A stretch of 5,115 nt of DNA, taken from Methanobacteriota archaeon (lineage in GTDB: Archaea; Thermoplasmatota; Poseidoniia; Poseidoniales; Poseidoniaceae). The notes under the pieces were generated by a model. The model made no database searches, had not been told where the DNA came from, and saw only the letters and a program-made list of their open reading frames with translations. Below are positions 1 to 5,115 of this stretch, in pieces; position 1 is the first letter of the stretch; each line of letters opens with the position of its first letter. The DNA is taken from the NCBI GenBank assembly GCA_002694245.1, contig NZLM01000052.1, positions 5,458-10,572 on the forward strand. The letters are read 5' to 3'. A program made the translations under genes and the position numbers.

Positions 1-225
1 TCCGTCACCATTTGTGTCGACTGAGTCTCCAAGAATTCCGTCGCCGTCAGGGTCTAGGAAGCCTGCCTCTACTACGTCAAGGCACCCGTCACCGTCTGAG
101 TCGAGGTCAAAGGAGTTAGGTATACCGTCCCCGTCAAGGTCGTCAATAAATTCTTCTACGTCAGGGATACCGTCGTTGTCGTCGTCCTCGTCGTCAAGAT
201 CTTGTATACCGTCCTGGTCGTTGTC
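1..225 (-). repeat. TSP3 calcium-binding cluster, unit 6, cut by window edge
   Basis: Residues 1631-1705. Loops DNDQDGIQD, DLDDEDDDNDGIPD, DLDGDGIPN, DLDSDGDGCLD (C1678) and DPDGDGILG are visible, followed by GDSVDTNGDG at the edge. The closing loop with DFLE is missing, so the cluster and the protein continue beyond base 1. The second loop carries extra acidic residues (DLDDEDDD). The connector starts GDSVDT, not GSGTP, so it probably follows the longer connector type seen in units 2 and 3. Confidence 0.92.
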
Positions 226-3200
226 AGGTAGTGCAATAAGTCTTGCTGCAAGGGTGGTGTCGTTGTCACCACAATTGAAGCCAGGAGTACTTATCACAGC
301 CCTGTACCTGTTACTGTTCATTGAGGTACTGATAGGGTCAATTGTTAGAGTCCCTGTTGATGAACCTGAGTATGCTCCAACGTCGGTAACGTCTATCCAG
401 TTAACACCCGCGTCGGTACTTACTTGCCACTGGAACGCTATCTGAGAAATTGCAGTAGCAGTAGCTGTAAAAGTTTCTTTCTTGCCCTGTGCAGATACGA
501 CATTAGCCGGATTCGTAATAGAGGTGATCGGTCCTCCAGCCTCTTTGAAGTCGTACACTCCGTTATCGTCAGAGTCGTAGTCGTCCGTTACACTGTAGTT
601 ATTTCCTACTACTAGACCTACACCAGCGATGATTTCAGGGGTTCCTGTGCCAGGGATTCCGTCACCGTCAGGGTCGCTGAGGCCAGCCTCGACCACGTCG
701 TAGCAACCGTCGTTATCTGAATCTAAGTCAAGGAAATCAGGTATTCCGTCACCGTCGGTGTCAACATTTGTACCACCCTCTGCAAGGTTGAGTATACCGT
801 CGTTGTCAGAGTCTTGGTCAGTTGTGTTAGGGATACCATCACCATCTGAGTCGTCTTTCGCAGTCAACATAGCCGCGTTTGAGAATACTGGGTCTGCACA
901 GCTTAGAGCCGGAGTTGTGACCTTGAGCCTATAGTAGTAACCATCTATTTCTTCCGTTACCGCAGTGAGCTTAAGCGTATTAGTCGTTACGCCAGAATAC
1001 GTACCGCCTTCTTCAAGGTCTGTCCACGTCAAGGTGTCGTCATCACTGTACTGCCACTGATATGTTATGGTAGCATCACCAGTAAATGTTGCACTGAACT
1101 CCGCGTCGTCCCCACCCTGTCTTATGACATCTATAGGATGTGATGTGACAACAGCCTGAGTACTTACCTGAAGGAAATCTTTAGTTCCGTCACTGTCCTT
1201 ATCCTGAGGAGTATCGTACGAGTGACCTTCGACTTTACCTGTTTCATCCACAGTAGGTGTACCACTTCCAACCAATCCGTCATCGTCACCGTCAGTAAAT
1301 CCTGCTTCAATAACGTCATTACATCCGTCACCATCAGAATCTAAGTCAATCCTGTTTGGTATTCCGTCACCGTCAGTGTCTAGATCTTCACCACCCTCGT
1401 CTACATCTAGAATTCCGTCGTTGTCGTCATCACCGTCTTCTCTGTCAGGTACTCCGTCACCGTCAGTATCAACAGGTATAACAGTTATTTTAGCTACGCA
1501 GCTTACCGTGTCCTCACCACATGCAAACGATGGAGCTGATACCTGGACCCTCACTAGGGCGCCGTTATAGTCGTCGTAAGACATGTTACTGAGTGTTAGC
1601 GTGGCAGAATTAGAACCGTTACCGGATTGATTCGTAGTGTAGTCGTTTATGTTGTAGCTAGTAGAGGCGCTGCTGTTAGTAGATGCATTACCAAAACATT
1701 CTCTACAAGTAGTCCAGTCATTAATCTTAAAGGACTCAGACGCGTACTTGTTTATCTTCCTCTTTAGCCATCCTCTGTAGTAATCCCAATTCTTTCCAGA
1801 ACCGTTTTCTCCTCGAACCCCTATAACATCGACAACCTCGTTATTGGTATCGAAGTTATTATTTCCATCGCCATCAAATACCAACTCAAACACATCGTTA
1901 CCACCCCTTAATCCATATCTTATAGTATTTGAAAAATCAAAAACTTTATCGTATTGTGCAGAACTATTTCCAGACGTGGTCGGGTACTTACCAAAGAAAT
2001 AGTAGAATTGCCAGTAGTCGTAATAGACTAGAATTTTATCACCCTTTTTAGCAGAACCAGAGAATTGACTTGAATAACTTAATGATGTACTTCCGTCTTG
2101 GTAATTGTGTAACCTGTAGTCGGATAGGTCATCAATATCTCTTGTAGCAATAAGCTCAATAAATTGAGGTCTACCTTGGTCACTAGAAGTTCTATATGCC
2201 TGACCAATTCCTACAAACATCAGACCTGAACCTGAGATATTATTCCATGTCTTCCCAGTATCAGTACTTATCTCCCACTGATAGTCAAGTGATGATATAG
2301 ATGTTGCCGTGCCATTAAAAGTAGCCGTTCCAAACTCGTTTACAGTGACAGAGTCTGGACACTCTACAGCTGTTATATCGCCTCCTTCCTCAAGGAAGTC
2401 ATAGATTCCATTGCCGTCAAGGTCTTTAGGGACACTGTATCCACCAAATCCGTTAACCCTACCGCTTGAGGAAACTGCCTGAGAACCAAGAGAGTTTAGA
2501 GAGTCAATAAATACTGAATCAACGTTGTCTGGTCCGATTATACCGTCTCCGTTAGCGTCGAGGAATCCAGCCTCAATAACGTCTAGACAACCGTCTCCGT
2601 CAGAGTCAAGGTCAAATCTGTTAGGGATACCATCCTGGTCATTATCTTGGTTGCCAGTACCCTCATAAGTGTCAAGGATACCGTCGTTGTCGTCGTCCTG
2701 ATCGAAAGCGTCTCTTACACCGTCTTCGTCATTATCTGGGTATACGATTAAATTACCTTCATAATTTAGTGGAACCACGCCACAGACGTAAGATGGAATA
2801 GTTAATAAGACTCTGTACTTATATCCAGAGAGTGAAGGATCTGGCTTAGTAAATAGGATTTGATTTGTTTTCGTACCTGAGTAAGGATCAGATTCAGGGA
2901 CATCGAACCAAGAGCTTCCGTTGTCTCTACTCTCCTGCCACTGGTATAGAATTAAGTCACCAGTTGGTATACTCGCTGTTATGGTGAATGAACCCGTACC
3001 AGAAGCTAACATAGTGAGACTTGAGCTACTAAGTGCAGCGCTCAATACATTTTGTCCAAATTGCAGGAAGTCTTTTACACCGTTATCATCTAAGTCGTTA
3101 GGAGTTGAATACCCATCCCCTAGTAGACCAGAAGTTATCCTACCCAAAGAATCTACTGTGTAAGGTTTGTTATCACCTAAGATACCGTCTCCAGTTTCGT

Positions 3201-5115
3201 CCAGGATGTTATCAGTGAATCCAGCCTCTTTCACATCGAAACATCCGTCACCGTCTGAGTCGAGATCTAATTTGTTACTTATTCCGTCACCATCTAAATC
3301 CCCATCACCCTCATCAGTGTCAAGGATACCGTCGTTATCGTCATCGAGGTCGATATAGTTTAGGACTCCGTCATTATCCCAGTCAGACTCAACGTCTAGC
3401 CTTGCAGGTGGAGAGAACGTGGTGTCATGGCACACGTAACCAGGGTTGGTTATTCTAAGTCTATATCTCCACTCGTCCATACCCTGCCTTATATCATAAA
3501 TATTAAGCGTGTCGTTGAAAACACCCTCGTAGTTAGAAGATCCAGTGTTGATACACACGTTTTCGAAGGATATTCCTATACCTCTAGAGTCAGGGTCATC
3601 TTGACCAGATACATCTGAATAGGTTATGGTTACCTTCTTAGCACCATCAGGGAAAGTCAACTTGGCGGTTCCTCTGTTGTCTGCGGTTGACTCAGAATTA
3701 TCTTTTGAAGTGATTGAATTTCCACTTACTGTAAACGTTGGGACTGTATTTACGGACTCTATGGTAGGATTTCCTGCGTCAGAGGTTATGACAACCTTAT
3801 CTTTCCATCCACTTGTTTTAGAGTCAATATCTGTTATAAACATCCTCAAATTATTAACTGCATTCGTGAAAGTTACAGTAGTGGTAACTGCAGACTCCCC
3901 TGATCCAGACTTAGGATCGAGGCTCAGGCCAAGTGTTTTTATACCTCCAAAAGCAGAGTTCTCAATCTTAGGATATCCTGCATCCCACTCTACATCTGTG
4001 TTTTCTTCAACTTTTATTATCACGTTATTTCCTAGAGAGACATTAGATATGGTGTCGTGGAGTACACCTGATGTCCAATTCCATGGAGAAGAACCCCAAT
4101 CTGAACTTACACAGACGTCAGTATCTCCAGTCGATGCCGTCCCGTTGTCACTAGCGTCAATATCAGACCAGCTAGTACCATTATCTTTCGATACCTGCCA
4201 ATGTAGCTTAGAGGTACCGTTAACATTGTATTTCACGTAGAACATTGCCGTATCATTCCCTTCAGAAAGGAAGTAGTTGTTGTAGTTGACAATGGTAACT
4301 GATGACCCCTTCTCTAGGTAGTCGGCAGTACCGTTACCGTCAGCATCTTGCGGAGTGGTGTAGGTATGACCTTTTACTCCACCAGTTTCTGTGACCTCAG
4401 GTGTGCCAGAACCAAGAAGTCCGTCACCATCACCGTCAGTAAATCCAGCTTCGTCTACATCAAAACAACCGTCGCCGTCTGAATCTAGATCAAATTTATC
4501 AACTATACCGTCTCCGTCAGTGTCAGTATCTTCTCCCTCTACAGAGTCTAAGATTCCGTCGTTGTCATCATCGACATCCGTATCGTCAGGAATTCCGTCT
4601 CTGTCGTTGTCAGCCACAACAGTTACAGTTACGGCACAAGTTGTATCGTTCTCGCCGCAGACAAAGCCAGGTGTGCTAGCAACTGCCCTGAACTGGTACC
4701 CGCTAAAAGACTGACTAATATTACTAATAACTAATGTATCACCCTTAGATTCATCAAATGAAGGCACTGATGATCCATATTCATGTGCAGTATAAGGTGT
4801 TTTTGCTGTAGCGTTTAGTGTTGAAGGTAAGCCGTCATCCCTCATGAAACACTCCTTACAGTACTGCCACTCAGACTCATTAAATGTCTTACTTGGTAGA
4901 TTATTTGCCTTCCTTTTCATCCAACCTCTGTAATAATCCCAAGCTTTCCCTGATCCGTTTTCGCCCCTTTTACCTATCATATCTACAACGTCAGTATTAT
5001 AATTCTTAGCGCCATCTACAAGTACAAATGAGTCGTCTCCATCCCTCATTCCGTACCTTAAGAGGTTACCAACATAAAAACTTCTGTCGTATGAAGAGAT
5101 GTTAATATTGAAAAA
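1..5115 (-). CDS. Internal part of a giant secreted/surface multidomain protein (Ig-like + TSP3 repeats), both ends missing
   Basis: The minus strand is open across all 1,705 codons in the frame ending at base 1, with no in-frame stop; neither the start nor the stop codon is in the window, and internal Met codons are not credible starts because homologous domain sequence continues upstream of them. The translation is six supramodules, each an Ig-like sandwich followed by an Asp-rich TSP3 calcium-binding cluster. Unit 2 carries an inserted ITDID-motif domain, and units 1 and 4 carry inserted LTD-like domains. Such arrays are known from very long extracellular proteins of Bacteroidota, where TSP3 clusters form calcium-stiffened rods and Ig-like domains act as spacers or adhesion modules. 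A role as a cell-surface adhesin or matrix protein is therefore inferred. Type IX secretion is plausible, but no signal peptide or C-terminal sorting domain can be seen. Arg codons are almost only AGA/AGG. The gene must extend beyond both edges. Confidence 0.96.
226..531 (-). other. Ig-like domain of unit 6, uninterrupted
   Basis: Residues 1529-1630. Best consensus-like copy: strand FTATATAISQIAFQWQVSTD (core Trp at about 1563), GVNWIDVTDVGAYSGSSTGTLTI, then RYRAVISTPGFNCGDNDTTLAARLIALP with C1615. This PGFNCGDNDTT-LAARL ending is a pattern I associate strongly with repeated Ig-like domains of flavobacterial giant proteins. It contains no insert and directly precedes the last, truncated TSP3 cluster. 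Confidence 0.8.
532..855 (-). repeat. TSP3 calcium-binding cluster, unit 5
   Basis: Residues 1421-1528. Loops DDSDGDGIPN, DQDSDNDGILN, DTDGDGIPD, DLDSDNDGCYD (C1471), DPDGDGIPG and DYDSDDNGVYDFKEAGG are visible. This is the most divergent of the six: the signature loop has N for G (DSDNDGC), EAGF is EAGL, and the closing loop has an extra Asp and ends DFKE instead of DFLE. The GTGTPEI connector is still recognisable. The acidic ligand positions are kept, so calcium binding is still expected. Confidence 0.92.
856..1167 (-). other. Ig-like domain of unit 5, uninterrupted
   Basis: Residues 1317-1420. Strand AEFSATFTGDATITYQWQYSDDDTLTWTDL carries the Trp core (1354 and 1364 region), followed by GTYSGVTTNTLKLTAV and GYYYRLKVTTPALSC (C1406), then an AAMLTA strand into TSP3. 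The loop that holds inserts in units 1, 2 and 4 is here only about ten residues (EEGGTYSGVTT). The P-x-x-x-C end is slightly divergent (PALSCADP rather than PGFxCG). Confidence 0.75.
1168..1470 (-). repeat. TSP3 calcium-binding cluster, unit 4
   Basis: Residues 1216-1316. Loops DTDGDGVPD, DGDDDNDGILD, DTDGDGIPN, DLDSDGDGCND (C1265), DGDDDGLVG and DKDSDGTKDFLQ are visible. The connector GSGTPTVDETGKVEGHSYDTPxD is compact and closest to that of unit 1, consistent with units 1 and 4, both with LTD-like inserts, sharing a more recent common ancestor. Calcium binding is inferred from the family pattern. Confidence 0.93.
1471..2382 (-). other. Ig-like domain of unit 4, split by LTD-like insert
   Basis: Residues 912-1215. 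The front half (912-964) has C919, the strand TATFNGTATS and the core YQWEISTDTGKTWNNISGSG (945-964). The back half (1143-1215) opens with a Ser/Asn/Thr-rich linker, then ATLTLSNMS, a VRVQVSAPSFAC strand (C1199), C1206 and a KITVIPV strand into TSP3. Taking out residues 965-1142 leaves about 126 residues, somewhat longer than plain copies because of the linker. The insertion point, just after the Trp core, is equivalent to that in unit 2. Confidence 0.68.
1690..2223 (-). other. LTD-like (lamin-tail-like) domain inserted in the unit 4 Ig-like domain
   Basis: Residues 965-1142, a nearly complete copy. Ordered signatures: RPQFIELIATRDIDDLSDY (about 982-1000), the strand KGDKILVYYDYW, an FFGKYP motif (1040-1045), IRYGLRGGNDVFELV (1065-1079), a DGDGNNNFDTNN stretch that may bind calcium, VVDVIG (1094-1099), the block RGENGSGKxWDYYRGWxKRK (1101-1120), and W1134 before C1137-x-x-C1140. 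This order (fIEL, DLS.Y, FFG, g.DaiEL, VVDv.G, G.G..W.Y..GW..R, W) is the pattern I recall for bacterial LTD-like domains in secreted nucleases and adhesins. No nuclease motif is present here. The domain is unusually aromatic and carries a basic patch in an otherwise very acidic protein. Likely an extracellular binding module; the ligand is unknown. Confidence 0.65.
2383..2736 (-). repeat. TSP3 calcium-binding cluster, unit 3 (longest)
   Basis: Residues 794-911. Loops DNDEDGVRD, DQDDDNDGILD, DNDQDGIPN, DLDSDGDGCLD (C843), DANGDGIIG and DLDGNGIYDFLEEG are visible. Between the fifth and last loops there is an enlarged connector of about 30 residues (roughly 861-892, containing two DS-V/L stretches and GFGGYSVPKD) in place of the short GSGTP...GHxY segment of units 1 and 4. 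It is the longest complete cluster in the window. Calcium-dependent rod function is inferred from the family. Confidence 0.92.
2737..3054 (-). other. Ig-like domain of unit 3, uninterrupted
   Basis: Residues 688-793. A Ser/Leu-rich opening leads to the strand SFTITASI, the core YQWQESRDNGSSWFDV (724-739), then TNQILFT and GYKYRVLLTIPSYVC (C778), and a final LIVYP strand entering TSP3. No inserted domain interrupts the loop after the WxxV core; only the short segment PESDPYSGTKT is there. It therefore serves as a size reference for the split copies in units 2 and 4. The function is not readable from sequence; it is probably a structural spacer or adhesion module. Confidence 0.75.
3055..3384 (-). 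repeat. TSP3 calcium-binding cluster, unit 2
   Basis: Residues 578-687. The loops DWDNDGVLN, DLDDDNDGILD, DLDGDGISN, DLDSDGDGCFD (C625) and a final DLDDNGVKDFLQ are visible. The fifth loop is altered: instead of the compact DGDGDGLLG of unit 1 it reads FTDNILDETGDGILGD, followed by a longer connector (PYTVDSLGRITSG) before the GYSTPxD motif. One Asp of the first loop is a Trp, which does not alter the spacing of the acidic ligands. Expected role: calcium-stabilised spacer between the unit 2 and unit 3 sandwiches. Confidence 0.92.
3385..4305 (-). other. Ig-like domain of unit 2, split by a ~200-residue insert
   Basis: Residues 271-577. The front half (271-325) has a strand AMFYVKYNV and the core WQVSKDNGTSWSDI at 306-319. 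The back half (524-577) has TLNIYDI...WRYRLRITNPGYVC ending at C562, then the ARLDV strand leading into TSP3. Removing residues 326-523 leaves about 109 residues, the same size as the uninterrupted Ig-like domains of units 3, 5 and 6, which supports a nested insertion rather than a separate domain order. The fold assignment is by pattern: WQxSxDxGxxW followed by YRxxxxxPG(Y/F)xC is typical of Ig-like repeats in giant Bacteroidota surface proteins. Confidence 0.7.
3547..4140 (-). other. Inserted beta-rich domain with ITDID motif (unit 2)
   Basis: Residues 326-523, lying inside the Ig-like domain of unit 2. The composition is beta-rich, with alternating hydrophobic strands. A central block reads TTTVTFTNAVNNLRMFITDIDS (about 410-432), followed by WKDKVVIT and later by an AKLTFPDGAKKVTITYSD strand and a RGIGISFENVC ending. 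I recall this pattern (strand, pV.nl.f.ItDID, D.V.v, late strand ending in gI.is.i.f) from extracellular beta-sandwich domains of Bacteroidota and other bacteria; it has no firmly known function, though carbohydrate or surface binding is often assumed. C335 and C521 stand near its two ends in similar contexts (DVCV and NVCI) and could form a disulfide closing the insert. It shows no similarity to the LTD-like inserts of units 1 and 4. Confidence 0.5.
4306..4614 (-). repeat. TSP3 calcium-binding cluster, unit 1
   Basis: Residues 168-270. Six successive Asp-rich loops are visible: DNDRDGIPD, DVDDDNDGILD, DTDTDGDGIVD, DLDSDGDGCFD, DGDGDGLLG and DADGNGTAD. The cluster closes with YLEKG, a variant of the DFLE ending of the other clusters. 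Alternating Asp/Asn side chains with a Gly turn are the known calcium-coordination pattern of thrombospondin type 3 repeats, so a calcium-rigidified rod between sandwich domains is expected. C217 sits in the DGDGC loop and is conserved in all six units. The block GSGTP...GHTYTTPxD resembles unit 4 (GSGTP...GHSYDTPxD) more than the other units. Confidence 0.93.
4615..4842 (-). other. Ig-like domain of unit 1, C-terminal half (after the LTD-like insert)
   Basis: Residues 92-167. After a Ser/Thr-rich linker the strand pattern TLVIS...GYQFRAVASTPGFVC (about 127-153) matches the back half of the uninterrupted Ig-like domains, such as TLTI...NRYRAVISTPGFNC in unit 6. C153 is the cysteine conserved in all six units. 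A second cysteine, C160, occurs only here and in unit 4, the two LTD-bearing units. The front half, with the WQxSxDxGxxW core, would lie upstream of the LTD-like segment, outside the window. It joins directly to the TSP3 cluster through a short strand. Confidence 0.65.
4843..5115 (-). other. LTD-like (lamin-tail-like) domain, C-terminal part, inserted in Ig-like domain of unit 1
   Basis: Residues 1-91. The segment matches the second half of the fuller LTD-like copy at 1690-2223: an LRYGMRDGDDSF strand corresponds to IRYGLRGGNDVF, VVDMIG to VVDVIG, and a 20-residue block (50-69, RGENGSGKxWDYYRGWxKRK) is identical at 18 positions. It ends with W83 and a CxxC pair (C86, C89), as in the other copy. 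The bacterial LTD-like pattern I recall has a FIEL strand, an FFG motif, an N-D-x-x-E-L strand, VVDxxG and a W-x-Y-x-x-G-W block; only the later elements are inside the window. Its role is unknown; related domains are usually described as accessory or binding modules of extracellular enzymes and adhesins. Alternative: a lineage-specific beta-rich domain unrelated to LTD. Confidence 0.6.

Noticed and set aside
60..240. Spaced short repeats on the plus strand (ccgtc, gtcgtc) suggestive of a CRISPR array or microsatellite
   Set aside because: The spacing follows the codons of TSP3 loops, the repeats are imperfect and translate to conserved Asp-Gly motifs, and there are no unique spacers of uniform length.
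14..445. Plus-strand open frame of 143 codons, Ser/Pro-rich
   Set aside because: It is the antisense of the unit 6 TSP3 and Ig-like coding sequence. The PSPSxSRS-like composition is what GAC-rich Asp codons give when read on the other strand, and similar shadows recur over other TSP3 clusters (1376-1570, 3167-3358, 4391-4714).
1086..1167. Promoter, terminator or gene boundary between supramodules
   Set aside because: The linkers between DFLE endings and the next Ig-like domain remain open and of normal length, so there is no intergenic sequence in which such sites would be expected.
1690..2223. Catalytic nuclease associated with the LTD-like domain
   Set aside because: LTD-like domains often accompany secreted nucleases, but no catalytic motif is visible in the insert or its neighbours here.
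2921..3163. Other short plus-strand open frames (also 424-615 and 3427-3618)
   Set aside because: They are shadows of the continuous minus-strand frame, with no recognisable product and no sign of independent coding.
3626..4240. Plus-strand open frame of 204 codons, the longest on that strand
   Set aside because: It lies antisense to the ITDID insert, where the minus-strand frame shows clear domain homology and constant supramodule spacing. The plus-strand product has no recognisable domain.
1..5115. Possible frameshift or pseudogene
   Set aside because: Codon-by-codon translation finds no stop and no change of frame. Every Ig-like and TSP3 junction is intact in the same frame.
1..5115. Window length is a multiple of three and in phase with the frame
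   Set aside because: This is most simply explained by how the window was cut or by chance; it says nothing about biology.

Overview
The whole 5,115-base window lies inside one very large protein-coding gene on the minus strand. Reading the reverse complement in the frame whose last codon is bases 1-3 gives 1,705 codons with no stop. Neither the true start nor the true end is present. Residue numbers below count from the N-terminal edge of the window: residue 1 is bases 5113-5115 and residue 1705 is bases 1-3. No RNA gene, promoter, terminator, mobile element or second gene is supported, because the coding frame fills every base.

The protein is a chain of six similar supramodules. Each is an Ig-like beta-sandwich (about 100 residues, with a WQxSxDxGxxW core and a YRxxxxxPxxxC end) followed by a calcium-binding thrombospondin type 3 (TSP3) cluster of about 100-118 residues, with loops such as DxDxDGIPNxxDLDSDGDGCxDVxEAGF. 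Without insertions a supramodule is about 212-227 residues. From N to C terminus (right to left in the window) the layout is: unit 1, end of a lamin-tail-like (LTD-like) domain, rest of its Ig-like host, TSP3 (4306-5115); unit 2, Ig-like with a different inserted domain of about 200 residues containing an ITDID motif, then TSP3 (3055-4305); unit 3, plain Ig-like plus TSP3 (2383-3054); unit 4, Ig-like with an inserted LTD-like domain, then TSP3 (1168-2382); unit 5, plain (532-1167); unit 6, plain, with its TSP3 cut by the window edge (1-531).

This architecture is characteristic of giant secreted or surface proteins of Bacteroidota (flavobacteria and relatives), often exported by the type IX secretion system and called adhesins or gliding-associated proteins. 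The assignment rests on remembered family patterns, not a search. No signal peptide or sorting domain is visible, since both ends of the protein lie outside. Codon use is distinctive: by hand count Arg is 21 AGA, 19 AGG and 1 CGA, and Leu favours CTT and CTA. The host lineage is therefore uncertain.

The most interesting point is structural. The same loop of the Ig-like domain appears to serve as a docking site into which unrelated domains have been inserted, each accompanied by its own set of cysteines.
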